64,000 nt of DNA from assembly GCF_905220415.1 (NCBI RefSeq), contig NC_059547.1, positions 8,630,501-8,694,500 of the forward strand, read 5' to 3'. The notes beneath the pieces were generated by a model. That model was given only the letters and a program-made list of their open reading frames with translations. It was not told the DNA's origin and ran no database searches. Of the stretch, positions 20,831-35,800 are shown piece by piece (the first letter of the stretch is position 1; each line of letters begins with the position of its first letter). Origin of the DNA: Colias croceus. Its lineage: Eukaryota > Arthropoda > Insecta > Lepidoptera > Pieridae. Made by a program: the position numbers and the translations under genes.

Positions 20831-23800
20831 ATGGAGAATCCAACAGTTGCTGGATTACGATCAAGGTCCCGATCAAAAACACCCTTTTTAAGATCAAGCT
20901 GTGATCGCGAAAATTGCCCAGAAGGTGAAGAACATGTTCATCAAAAATCAGGACGAAAAACACCAATAAAACGAAGCACACCTATCAAGTAAGTACTAAA
21001 ATTGATTCTATGTAAATTAAAACATTCTTGGGCATTTCCAAATAATCTTGATAATTATTGTTATCAGGCTTAGTGCAATCTTTAAAAAACAAATTCATTG
21101 AATATTCAGTAAAAAATATACACCTTTTCTATTATATTATATTTATTATTTAAAGTATACTCTTAACTCTTATATTCTTAACAATTTTTCATGGTATGTT
21201 TAAAAAATACATGATTTCATTTATCTATAGATCTCAAAATACAGCATGTGTCAAGAATTTTAAGGTTGTTTACACACAATGAGGTCATAAACATGAAGGC
21301 CAGTGTAAGGCCAGTCATGGTGTAACAGATTTACCCATAAAGAAGACATAGTGGGCTTATTATTGTGAAATGAATATTGTAAACATGTTTCAATGAGAAT
21401 TCAGTATAAGTACCTATAGGAAATGAAATTATAATATTTACTTTCTACATGTTAAACCTTATGAACATTTTTGTTGTTAATTAAAATTACAAAAAGATTT
21501 AATTGCAATTATTACATTTTTTTATAATACAAATGAATTTGGTGATGTATTCAATAAACAATTGATAACATCATATAAGAATTGATTATATCATCTAAGA
21601 ATTAATATTATGTTAAATAAATAAATAAATAAAATAAATCATAATAACTATTATCTGGAGAAATATGTTTTCCTTTTTTCGAAGACGGAGTTGTTTAATA
21701 TGAATTGCAGTAATAATAATATATGACAAATCACAAAACGTTAATGAGAGATTTTTAACATTTTTATGTATTGATTTGTACTGTGGAGGTTTAAAGCTAA
21801 TTAATGAAAAGAAATTAAAAAGCATTTTGCTTCTAACAAAAAATCCTAAATATTATCATATAATTAATCTGTTTTGATTTTGTTTAAAATGTAAATGAAT
21901 AAGCAAGTTTGGTTTTACCTCAAAAATGAGGTACATTTCACAAGGGTGTGTGAATCAGCAGGTTCATTTATTGCAAGCTGATAACATGTTATCAGCGCTA
22001 ATTATACTTTCATTGCCATTTGCACTATATATTTACTTATTAAACATCAAGTTAAACAGTATTTAATCGTCAAAAGATATTTAAATTACATTTTGTATCA
22101 GTCTATTTAAAATTAATGAATTCCTGAAATTTTGGAATGAATCGAGACTTGTTTTTAAAATTTTTATGATGCATACAATCCATTATATAACCTTTATTCT
22201 TTGAACCAACATTCTGATACTGTGCATTTCCCGAGAAAGGAAGAATAACAATTAAAGGTTTCTGATAATTGAGATGTATACAAAATTGTAAATTATTATG
22301 CTTTGAGTCGTTGTTTGTTTGATTGCATGTTAGATGTCCAAATGTTTTAAAACATAACTGCATTTTCTTCCCTTAAACTCAATACCATGCTTGAAATTTA
22401 TCATATTAAATCTTTTTAGATGAGACTGAAGTAAATAATATGCAATATCTTCATTATTGATGTGATGTTCAATGCACATAAAATAATCTCAAAATCAGAT
22501 CATTCTTCTAACACATTTTATTATTAAAAAAAGTTATTAAAAACTATGTAAAATACCTACATAATTATTTCATTGCAGTTATTCAATTTTTTATCTATTC
22601 AAGTCATTAAACATTTATATTATCTTATTATTTTAATATAAAATTTTGAACATTTTATTAAATATTCAACAATTTTATTGTCGTAAAACTAAGAAGAATT
22701 TTTCGTAGTTATTTTAATGCATTTGTAAGAGCAATTACTTCTCTTACAGGCAGCTCCAACCCTCTTCAAAGAAAGGCAGCATAGACACAGTACCTGAAGA
22801 TGATGAATCCTCACCAGCATACAGAACGAGGCAGTCCACAAAAACGGACAAACTTATTAAAACCTCAGACTATTCATCTGAAGAGAGTTTAGATAGATTG
22901 AAAGAGCACAGGAAAGAAATTTATCAGGTTAGTATCCTATAATAAACTGTATTTTTTTTTGCTTTGCAGTATTTACTATTTAATGCAACTGTGAAATGCT
23001 AAGTTATGTAAAAGATAACTATGAAATCTATTCATTACCTGTCTAATAGACATACTTACATATTAACATTTTCAACCAAGCATCCTTACCTGTTTGTACC
23101 CCCTGTTTGTTCCTTTAAGCTGAATAAATGACCTTCATTTTACTGATAATTAAAACTAAGATTTACTAACATTTATTTTAGAAGTAATATTTATACAAGA
23201 ATTTAAAAATAATATGAAAATAACACTATTATTTTTATAAACATGGTTCTTACATTGTGCATCTACTTTTATCAATGTTCTTTCGTAATCTTATTATAGC
23301 TTGGTACACAATTATTACATAATATAAAACATATTATCATACAAGCTCTTTAGCCACAGCATTTTATGTTATCGCGTGATAATTTGCCACCACCACCACC
23401 ACCCTCCTTTCCACCCTCTTATAGGCCAAGTATATCAGCTATCCCCTTGCTAAAATTCATCAAATCCATCCAGCCGCTGCGCTCGAGCGATTAATCTATA
23501 CTAATATTATAAAGCTGAAGAGTTTCTTTGTTTGAACGCGCTAATCTCGGAAACTACGGGTCCCATTTGAAAAATTCTTTCGGTGTTAGATAGCCCATTT
23601 ATCGAGGAAGGCTATAGGCTATACCATATTATCAAGCTAAGGCCAACAGGAGCGGAGCTATGCGGGTGAAACCGCGGGGTAGGTACAACTAGTTTTTAAT
23701 ATATGCGGGCAATTTTTTACGAAGAGTATTTATAGGGTAACTTCGTTGATATTTTTTTTAAAACACTCATCTAGTGGAAATCGAAGTTTCTATTAGAAAC

Positions 23801-26800
23801 ACTTGACATTAATTTACGTTTATAATCGATTTATCACAATAGTTTAGAACTCTCTATTAAATTTAAGCGAATTGTAACACGTAAAATTTTACGAGACATT
23901 CGCGAATTTTAAATTTCCTGCTCGGTTTATCAATTCGTCATTATCTCTATGTAAATTTAAATACATGCCTTCATTATTACCTCCGAGTTCAGACTTGACA
24001 TCGCATTCAAAATTCAAGGTTAAATAATAAATAGCATACATTGCATCTGCGGTATAAATGTAGAAGGCATATTTATTGTGACCGTTAAATATTTCAAACT
24101 AGTTTTTTCCTCTTAGCACCTTCTATAAAGGTACAAAAAATATTTACATATTCATCTTCATAGTTGATTGTCCACTTCCACACATTTGATAAGTCAATAT
24201 TGACCAACTTCTAATTGTATTCGTAGTAATAACCTGTTGAATTTGTTTACTACGTACCTACTAAGGTTTTGAATATCATCTCATCATTAAAGCATTAAGT
24301 TTTAGTACGAAATATTCTTACGTATTCATTGCTTTTAGTAAAAATTACACTTATGAATAAGTGTCCTTGGGTCAAGGGATGGGATTGGGGACCGAATGGG
24401 TCGTAAATAATTATTTCGTTATTATTCCTATGAAATACTTTTATGCTTGAACTCTATGGTTAGTTAAGCCAAGTCGTTCAACTCGTATCACCTATCTTCA
24501 GCTTGGTAATCCAACGCACGTTAATAGAATATCAATTATAATGCACCATAAATATCAATCCAGATACTTATTGAATCTAACAGACGCCCACTATCTATTA
24601 ACTGTTTTACTTCCTATGGCCACTTAAGTTACCGAAGGAAAACCAAAAATAATCTTTGTGTGTATGTTGTTTAAGGGCGCAAATGTTATTGTTTATTGTT
24701 GTATTCCGGGTGTGTTATGTCCTATAAATAGGATTAAATATACCACATGCGCTTGATAATTTTTTTTGAGTAATATTTTAGGATAAAAACATAATTTCAG
24801 ACTTCAGTGTGATCTCAGAAATCTCAGAATGCTTCATTCTTGAAAATGGCACGGCGAACGTATTACTATAATATATTTGTAATAATGTACATAGACATTA
24901 TTTTGTTGTAAAAAAATATTTTTTATCTGGGCTACATTGCGAGTTGAATTTGAATTTTCTAAACTTCACCTTCTTTTGTACACATTCTTGGAATATGCTT
25001 ATTGTTAAATTTTAATAGCAGTCCGGGGATCGTTCATCTCTATTAAAAAAATTGTCTTTTTACCTAGAAAAATTTAGGTGTTGATTTTACTTTTACACAG
25101 AGTGCATAACACCTTAATTTTTTTATACAATCTTTTATAAACAATTGATGACTCTTTCCGGCTTTTACATCCTATTACTGTGACCTTAAAAATAAATTTG
25201 ACGCACATCGTGTCTCCCTTGTGTTGCTGGTGTTGGCCTTTTTTAAAGAAAAGTTGTTTATGTATTTAAAATTTTATTATCATTGTAGTTTTGGATATTA
25301 TCTATAGATTTAACGGATTAGAACGAATAAACACTCAACAACAAAATACTAAAAACAAAACGAAATGCGACAACGTACCTAATAATTATCATATGTAAAT
25401 TGTAAATTCTGTTTTTACTTGTAGGTTTAATTTTAATTAAAGCGGGCGGATATTTGAACAGGCGGCACTTCAAAAATTTGTAAAATAAACTCACTATAAG
25501 CATCCCCTACTATGTAGGTATTACTATTAAGAGGGGATGAATACATATTCATAAGAATTATGATTACATAATTTATAATAATTTTACAATAATCACAAAG
25601 CTTGACAGGAAATATTGCAGGAAAATAACCAAATATAACTGGGATCGATCTCCCGCGTCGGTTTATTTTTAAATTACTCGACCACATATGGACATTATTT
25701 CTACACTACACGCCGGTGAAGTCGTTGTTTCATAGTGATTTTTTCAATTATTTACGAATCTTTACGTTCTTGACCCAGTTTATTAAGTTTATTCTTATTC
25801 GAGGGAATCAAAGGTACGTTGCTATTTAGTCACTATGGTGATGAGTGGAAGAAGCGCTTGTATTCGTAATGAGACGATTGAAGGTCGGTTTTGTGTTAAC
25901 ATTTAATTAGTGTGTGCTATTGAAGACTTTGTGTGTAACTTTCTTGATAATTTCAAGTTCCTTATCATGCGCATTTTAAAGTAACTTGCCAATTACATTG
26001 TTTTATTTTATCGGTCTTTAATTGAGGATTTCTTTGCATCTAGTGCTATCTTCTCTTAATATCTCCGTCCGCGAGGCAAATTGGTTTATACTTAAACTTA
26101 CTTTGTTGTCTTGTTATTTTCTGGCTTCTAATAGAACATTTTTTTAAATTAAACCACTTTCAAAAATCAAATATTTTTATAACGGCCGCGGCTGTAGATA
26201 GACTCAGAGCAGACGGACAAACGACATGCACGACGAGGACAGCTAATTCTAACTAACAGCATTCCTAATGAAACATTAATAAATCATGATGACAATGAGT
26301 CACTGATAAAGTTGACTTGGATAGGTACTATAACAATACTATAGTGTATGGACGATAGTGCATTCTTGCAACTCCAGTATATTTTAATGCGCTAGTAGAT
26401 GAAGTAGGACCATTATTGTTGCACGATCCGCCTCGTTTAGAAAGGTACCCGGATAGTTTACCACGGTTCTTGTAAGAATAGATCACGCTGTATGACTACA
26501 TAAATGTCGCCCGCTATGGCTTGCGGTCAAGATATCAAATGGATAACGTATTGTAAATGCGAATGGCTGTATTTAATACAAGTATTGTTGATAATCTATG
26601 CAAGTAAAGATAATAAAGTATCGCAAATTGTATCATAAGAATTATTTATGATGTAGCACATAGGTACTCAGATTCCTCTAGATTTGATTAAATTTGTGTT
26701 GATCGTAGTGAGAAAGTGGTATAGGTTTTTAAAATAAAACAACTAAATAATACTTACCAAGATAATACCGTAAGCGATCTATGTTTATGTAAATATTCAC

Positions 26801-29800
26801 TGCAGCTATCGCAATGTGTACGTTACTACGATAGGTGAATTTTCTCACGTTCCTATTAGTTTTATACATAATCAGTTTAAATTCAATTCAATTGCAATGC
26901 ACTAATCAACCAAGATGCAGTATAACCAATTAAACTTCCACTTCCAGTCCATTATTATACGTCCTTAATGGTTGGTGGTAACTAGGGTTACCATTTAAGT
27001 TTGATAAATCACATGCGTCTTATAAAATTGGAAAAGAAAACTGTTAGGTACGTGCGTCAAAACGTTGAGGGAATATCAAGATCAATATAAAAATGTTGTG
27101 TGAATAAATTTTCAAACCAGTTGAATAATAATTAAATACAAGATTCCATAGTTACGCGGGTTTCTGCTAAAAGTAGTTCTTCAATATTATTTGCTTAAAT
27201 ATCTTTGAACGTTCCACTGCGTTCGTAAAACAGCGAGTTCAATTAACGTTATAAGAAATTCTTACTCAGTGCCCAGTGGCCGTTATAAATGACATCATCG
27301 AAGCTACGCTGACGTTTTTGTCGGTATGTTTGAATTGTTACGGTTTTTTTACGCGGGAATTTGCAAAACGCTGACTAATATAACAAGAAATAATCAATTT
27401 GTAAAGATGTTTCAAAGAAATGTTTGATCGGCAGGTAGTAATCATGAAAATATAGTTGTTATCGTCTACCTATCTACTGGCTAATTTAATAACATTCAAG
27501 GAATTTTCTTCATGTGCAAATTACGAAAAATTTACAGTCTAATCCGGAACCACAACAAACATTTTTCAATTTCTGATTTATCACAATCCTTCTTAACCCA
27601 AATCCATATCTTCATTATAACGTATATTATTATCGGTCTAATACTCTTATCGTTTGGCAGAACGAGATCAACAGCCAGTATGAGAGCGTGTCGAGTTCAC
27701 GGCACTACAGCACGCTCGCTGACGTCACGCTCAGCCCCATACACACGCATAATGTGACGCGGGACAGGTGAGTCGCTTTTGCACCAACAGGTGCCAAAAT
27801 GTCTAGGGATACGTCCTCATATGCCTCTGAAAAACCTAAACTATGTAGCCATTCCAATACCCAGCGACCTTCAAAAACGGGTGCTAAAAACAAAAGAATG
27901 CCCCAATACGAAATGAAGACTAAACTGCTTCAATTAAGACCCAGCATCTGCTGTCTTGATCTCCAGCTGCCACAAATTTAAGGGTGTCCAGAAACTGGTT
28001 CCAAAACAATGAGACAGCTCACATTGAAGTTGTAACCTATGCAGGGAGCTAGTCATGGTTGTAATTTAAAAAGTAAAACGTCTGAAAGTTTGCCAAAAGC
28101 TGATAGTAATTAAATATTAAATCATTTGGCAACATTTCAAATTTGTATCGTACAATGTGAGTGTCGTTTAGTTTTGTGTAGTAAACACAATATCTCTTAT
28201 TATTTTTCCCTTAATTATTATCTTATCTTTTTTAAGAGAAAGGTTGTTCAGGAAATGATAAAATTGTTTGCATAAGAAATTGAGTCGCATACTCCCATAT
28301 TTATTTGGTCCACCCTTCGTTATTATGTATTTTTTTTTACCAATAGAAAGCTTATTATTTGCTTAAGATTCTCTCTAAAGACATAGATAACAAAATTAGA
28401 AGTTTTATGCCTTATCAAAAATTATTATGTATTTGTGACATCCAAGATTTACTCTTCCTGTAAAGGAAACGTTTATCACGAAGCGACGGCATATTATAAT
28501 GTAGTGGTTTCCTCGCAAATTGATTAATACATTTTCAATTCTGCTATCATCCTGTATTCTTTTTCCGCCTAATTGGAACAGAGTGTTTTGTGAGGAATCA
28601 CAACCTGAAGGCGGTTTTATCCCTGAAAATACTGACTCAATAAAATAAAACTAGAACAAGCAATATACCCAGTAAGTGTTGTGAAATTGCTGGAAGTTTT
28701 TAATATAGTAAATTTCTGAGAAAAACCTCTGAGAACAATATACAGTTTTAAGTCCATCTTTTACCATATTAAATCAAATAAATTGACAATACAATTTTCA
28801 AATATCTATAGTACAATATTATATATAAGTAAGTATATTATTATGCTCAATATATTACAATATAAGTAACAAATATATTGTGGTCAGGTCGACCCGCTAC
28901 AGCAGCCCCGCGTACAGCGCGTGCTCCACAGACAGCTCGTTCGCGGAGCAGGCGCTGGCGGACGCGAGCGCGCTGCTCGACCGCAACCCCGACTGTGAGC
29001 ACCTGCCATACAAACTGTACAAGATGGCGGGCGAGTATTGGAAGTGAGTATTTGTTTTGTGCTCGTGAAGAAGCAGTTCGTAAAATGTATTATAGGTGAC
29101 TAGCTTTCCACTCGCGGATTCGCCCGCGCAATCAAAGAAAAACCCTCATAGTTCCCGTTCGCGTGGGATTTCCGGGAAAAAAACGTTTTGTGCTCGTGAA
29201 GAAGCAGTTCGTAAAATGTATTATAGGTGACTAGCTTTCCACTCGCGGATTCGCCCGCGCAATCAAAGAAATACCCTCATAGTTCCCGTTCGCGTGGGAT
29301 TTCCGGGAAAAAAACCTATCCTATGTCCCGGGGTAAAAAGTAGCCTATGTCCTTTCTGGGGTATCAAAATATCTCTATACCAAATTTCATGCAAATTGGT
29401 TCAGTAGTTAAGGCGTGATTGAGTAACCTACAGAGTTGCTTTCGCATTTTATAATATTAGTATGGATTGTAGGTGGTGTGATGATGAGCGGGAGATTACA
29501 TGTATCGGTTAAATTGGCGAAGCTTCTTCATATGTTTTTAGAACATGTTTAAGGCATAATATGGACGATGAGAACCAAACCACAGAACTATATCTCGATA
29601 TAGTTCTGTGAACCAAACAACACAATATGTTTGGTTGGATGTAGATGTAAGAAAGAGCGGGTACATCTGATTAAATTTGGCAAAGCTTCTTCATTACTTC
29701 ATAGGTTTACATACAAGCTATGTTTAAGTTAAGCTTGTATAGTTGTAGTGGGCGTGATAATGCTGAGAAGATGGACACAAATAACATAGATAAAATTTAA

Positions 29801-32800
29801 CAGGCTGGTGGAATATGAGCTTTGACATGCCTCGGGGTTTCAGAAAAGTCATGAATGTCTTTCTGTCTTGTGTTTCCTATCATTGCAACAGGAAATATGT
29901 ATTTTTGCATTTTTTTTTAAATATACATGTAGAAATTACTCCTAGAGGCACTATAAAATTTGAATACCTGGTGGAAAATATATTTAAATAATTGGTAGGA
30001 AATGACCGGTGGTCCGAACCAGGAATCATTCTTGACCTTTTGTGGCGTTATCTTTTCAGCAAATAGTGATTAGGCCTTATATTTCAAGACGCTAATTGAA
30101 TACAAAAATATACACGTTTTACAAATCTACGCGAGATGAAAATGGGTGAGAGCTGACCTACATTATAATTAGGTAACTAATATTACGTTTTTCATTTTAC
30201 TATCTTGAAAACAAGATTTAACTATCAAATAAATGTTCTTAATTTTCTTCTCAAACATTATACTAATAAATTGAGAAAAAATCCAACTACATTAGTGAAA
30301 GAAGAACGTCTCCTCATTCATTTACTGAAATGAAATTACTTACTGAATTTCCTCCACGTATTTTGCATAAATCGTATGTTTCCATATTTCAATGTAAAAT
30401 TGCTAAATGTGTGTTTAAAAGCGAGTTAAATTCACTTTCCAGTGAATTAATAAAAAGAATTATATATCTTAAATTATTTTAATTAAAAAGTAAAATTACA
30501 ATATACGTGTTATTATGAGCACGATGCTTCACAATATATTTTTATTCTAATATTATAATTTAAAGGAATAAAACGTTCTCACGAACGAAAGCACACCGTC
30601 AGCGCTTCACATTACATATAGCGTAGGGTTGTCACATAACTCCTCCCCCCGCAGATCCGCAACTATTTTAGGACATTGAGTGAAAATGTTGCGGCAGGAT
30701 CAACTTCTGGGGCTGATGTTTTCTGTGTTTTCTGAATATTCATTTTCTTTGATTTGTAGCGACGATAGCACAGGAACATTGAAGTGGCCGCTGCGCTCAG
30801 TAGCTAAAGATGTAAAGTGGTATTGTCGTATGGTAGATGGAGTGCAGTCCCAAGGTTTTTTAGCGTTCTCGTCGGAATATTACTGATTGGTGCAATTAAA
30901 ATTTTTGTAGGTGTATCTTTAATTTCATTATTAATATTTGTAATAGTGAGGTCGTCAGTACGTAGAGAGCAGTTTGTAGGTAACGTTGCTATGAAACTGC
31001 CTTGGAGATGAAGCTATTCCTTACGCTTGCAGGATAATTTAACCTTTGTGAGATGAGGAAAAATAATGATGTAGTGACTGTCGTCCAATTTCTCCATTGC
31101 TGGCTTAGTTAATGTTAGGCAGGTGGATTCACAGTCGCTGGATATCTCTTGCGTGGTGATGAGTTTTGCAATACAGTCGGGTGAACTTCTTGTATGATGA
31201 TTTAGGGTCGACTTCACATAGAAACTCAAACTCAAACTCAAACATTCATTTATTCAATTAGACTACTATTTAGTAGCACTTTCGAATCGTCATTACATAA
31301 TTATTTTAACATTTACCACCGATTCGGAAAGCAGTGATCTATGGAGAAGAATCGGCAAGAAACTCCATAGTTGCTCTTTTAAAATCATGTAAATATTACA
31401 ATATATGAAACTTATATCTAACTACATAATATATCATAATATGCCAATGAACTGTCTTGTGGTTTTTACGCGACAACCCTCCATGGGTTTTTATCGTCCA
31501 TATATTCCTGAATATTGTAGTACGCTCTCTGAACTAATACATTTTTTATATAAGTTTTAAATTTAGAACTACTAAACTCTTTAATATTGTGAGGAATTCT
31601 ATTGTAAAAGCGTATACCTTGACCCATAAATGAATTTTTAACTTTAGCTAATCGGAAAAATGGCATTTCAATTCTATTCCTGTTCCTTGTGCCATAATCG
31701 TGTCTATCTCCTACTCTTGTGTGTAAGTCGGAGCTTTTGTGTACATGCAAAATATTATTAAATATATACTGTGATGGTACAGTAAGGATACCAGTATTCT
31801 TAAAATAATCTCTTAGTGAATCCCGAGCACGTAAATTATATATAGAACGAATGGCTCTTTTCTGTAAGATAAATATAGTTTCTATATCTGCAGCCCTGCC
31901 CCACAGTAGAATTCCATAGGACATAATGCTATGAAAGTAGCTGAAATAAACCAGTCTAGCCGTATCTTCATCGGTGAGTTGCCTTATTTTTCGGACTGCA
32001 TATGCAGCTGAACTGAGCTTACCTGCAGCGGTGTTGACATGGGCTCCCCACTGTAGTTTCTCGTCCAATGTTAACCCTAGAAATACAGTAGACTCAGTAG
32101 GATGCAATACCTCCCCGTTCAAGGTAATATCTCTGTTCAACTTTTTTACGTTAGGAAGTAAAAATTCAACACAAGTGGTTTTTTTGGCATTTAATAATAA
32201 ATTATTGGCATTAAACCATTCAGATATGTGTAAAAGAGCACTGTTCACTTCGTCAACATTTGGGTCATGCCTATCCACATTAAAAATTAATGAGGTATCA
32301 TCTGCAAACAGAACTATTTCACACCTATCCTGCAAATAATAGGGAAGATCATTGATATATACCAAGAACAAGAAGGGACCTAAAATTGACCCCTGTGGAA
32401 CACCAATGTTAATTGACGCACCGCTAGAACGTTCTCCATTAACAACTACAGTCTGTATCCTATCATGCAGGTATGACGCTATGAGGTTCTGTGCTTTTCC
32501 TTTAATTCCATAGTGATTAAGTTTACGTAACAAAGTACAATGTTCAACGCAGTCAAATGCCTTGGAGTGGTCACAAAATATCCCCAGAGCATTTTTTGAG
32601 TTTTCCCATGCTTTATATATATGTGTTAGAAGTGCAACCCCAGCATCTGTGGTTGAGCGCCCCTTTGTGAAACCAAACTGTTTGGTGTGCAGTAAATCAT
32701 TAGATGCAAAATGACTACTCAGTTGGTTTAATATTAACTTCTCGAATACCTTACTTAATGTTGGTAAAATAGAGATAGGTCTATAATTGTTACAGTCTTC

Positions 32801-35800
32801 TTGATCGCCCTTCTTAAATAGAGGTATAACTTTACTAAGCTTTAGTAAATTAGGAAATGTACCATAGTCACAACACTTATTAAATATAAAAGCTAAATTT
32901 TTCGCAATATTTTCTATGATATTATTAACTAAATTTACGGACATTCCCCAAAGATCACAAGTATTTTTTAGATTAAGCGTCTTAAAGGCAGTAACAATAT
33001 CACTAGCAGTTACGTGTCGTAATTCAAATAATGTACTGCACCCCGCAACATGGTCCCTCAAAAAGGTTTCTGCAAGTGCTGAAGACGAATTTAAACTATT
33101 AGTAATAGTAACAGGGACACTACTGAAGAATTCTTCAAAAGCAAGCGCAACATCAGCACTTTTGTCAATAACCCTGTCATTATTTACAAGTTTTATGGTA
33201 TTACTTGATTTGCTTTTACCCATTTCACCATTTAAAATAGACCAGACTGTTTTAACTTTATTATCAGAGTCGCGTATTTTTTCTTTGATATACAAACGCT
33301 TTGCAGTAAAACAAACTTTTTTAAAAATTTTTGAGTAATTTCTAACATAACTAAGAAAAGATGGGTCTTTATTATATTGCTTCATACCATATAACTCATA
33401 AAGAACGATCCTACACCTATGTATGCTAGGTGTCGCCCATTTACTAAATGGTAAATCCTTGGTAATATTTAAAGATTTAACTTTAAATATTTTTTCAAAT
33501 TCATTATGAACTAAATTGAAAAGATTTTTAAACATTTCACAAGGATTATTATTACAGGATTGATCATTCAGTACGGGCAGGTTTTTATTAATATTATCTC
33601 TAAATTTATTAATGCCTTTTTTACTTATAGGCCTAACATTAATTCTTTTAAATTCAGGTAAGCAATCCCATTCAAAAACTACTTTCTGGCCACAGTGATC
33701 CGAAGTGAGTGTATTGAGAATATTTTTCTCTAAACAGAAGCAGTTGCAGTATATATTATCAATACAGGTTGCAGAAGTAGGTGTAATTCGTGTGGGTTCA
33801 TTAAAAAGTTTATACAGATTAAATGACTGAAACAAATTAACAATTCGTGTAGCCGTTTGTGTTTGTAAAAGTATATCAATATTAAAATCACCACATACTA
33901 TAACTTTTTTTTTTACTCCTACTTAAACGCTTTAATATTTCTTCCATGACTGTCTCAAACATATTATAGTCACTGGAAGGGGGTCTATAAACGCAAACAA
34001 TAATGTAACGCTCCAGTTCAACACAGGACAGTTCAATGGTCCGTTCTACAGAAAGACTAACAATGTCAGTTCGTTCTTTACATTTTACACTATTGTGTAC
34101 AAAAATAAGAGAACCTCCATGAATAGCATATGTCCTGAAGTATATACTTTTTAATGTATAATTATCAATATTTACTACCAACTGACATTGTTTAAGCCAA
34201 TGTTCTGTTACACAAAAAACCTTAATTCTATTATGATTTAAAAATAATTCTATTTCTAATAATTTGCTAGCCAAGCCTTGAATGTTTTGATGTACAATAG
34301 AAAAAGTCTGCTTAGCTGTTGTCTTATATACTAGTTTAAATCTAGCTTAGGGCTAGATTTTCTGTCAACACAAGGTTGGTGTATATAATTATTATTACTA
34401 CTACATAAAATTATAGTAGATCCAGGGTCTGATAACAAACATGTACCAGACTGGTTAATATTATATGCTATTAACATAGCAAGTTCTCGCTTATATCTAG
34501 ATGGCAGATACACTGTATTCTTTGTCAAAGTAAAAGATTTAATACACAAATTAATGTCAAAGTAAAGAAATGCATCACGATGATGATTTGTTACATTATA
34601 CAATTTTAAATTCATATTATGAATTAATCTATTTTGTTCTTGTGTCAAACCAGGTAGGTACGGCAATGTACACAACATAAATTTACATTTAGTCTGACTA
34701 CTAATTTCCAACATTTTTTGAAATCCTACATCAATATCCTTATTTTTTATATTTAAACTATCTCCATATAGTATAATTACAATATTATTCTTATTAAAGC
34801 TAAAATGATCAAGTGATTTGATTATATAATTAAATGAACTGTTAGGAGTGCAAATATTAGTGACTTTAAGCCCTAAATTGTTGAGCATAGCGCCAAAACC
34901 CTGACCAATACTATCTGACAACACAATAATTTCCTGCTCGGAAAGGTGTTTAGTTTTACTAGTTGAAATTGTTGTCACGGGTTTAACACTATGTATGTCT
35001 GTGCAGTCAAGCTTATGGGGCGACGTTTGCTCATTGTCACTTTTTGAACACTGACATACATATTTATTGGTCAGCGACTCAAAGCGATCCATATTTTCAT
35101 TACTCAACTTAATTAAGTCATCTGCCTCTTGTATATGCTCGTTTATTTGCATTTGGGCAGCAGAATACTTCTGGTTGACATCATTTAACATTTGACTTAA
35201 AGAGTCTATCTTCTCCTTTAATTCATTTGTTTCTACATCATACAAGATTTTATAATATTCTAGATCCCTATGATATTTGTCTAACTCTTGAACCAGATTT
35301 TTATTGACTTTCTCTAATTGAACTACATTTTTAAAAGAACTCTTTCTAACAATTGATTGGGTACGCTTGATAAACTTACTTAATCTAAGGTATTTTTTCA
35401 ACTTCTTATGTGAAGAGAAATTAATTTTTTTAAAGTTTACAGAGCCACTTAACTGTCCACATTCAACTAATTCATCATGAAGACTACTTGGTGTGTTGCA
35501 TTGCCGCTTGGGATTGTCCTCTTGCACTTCCATTAGGCTACATTCCAACTTAGCGATACGGCTAAGAGCCATCTCATGGTCACTAGAGCACTGCTGGAAG
35601 CTGTCCACAATGTCTTGGAGGGCTTTGCACTTGTCTTCACTATAAATGTATTTCATGTGTAGTTCTGCCAGCTCGGCCTTTAGAAGAGAGTTCTTTTTAA
35701 TTATTTCTTGAATCTCTAATTCACTTTCATCCCGCTCTTGTATGAGTTTTTCACATAAAGATTGTGAAGTTTTCAAATCATGGAGTGCAGCTTTTAATTT

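Noticed and set aside
30424..30641. Left LTR considered alone as a SINE or solo LTR
   Set aside because: The apparently identical partner at 37213-37430, flanking AGCG duplications, primer-binding-type site and polypurine tract show a two-LTR element.
31974..33338. Plus-strand frames within the LINE
   Set aside because: Antisense shadows of the RT ORF2.
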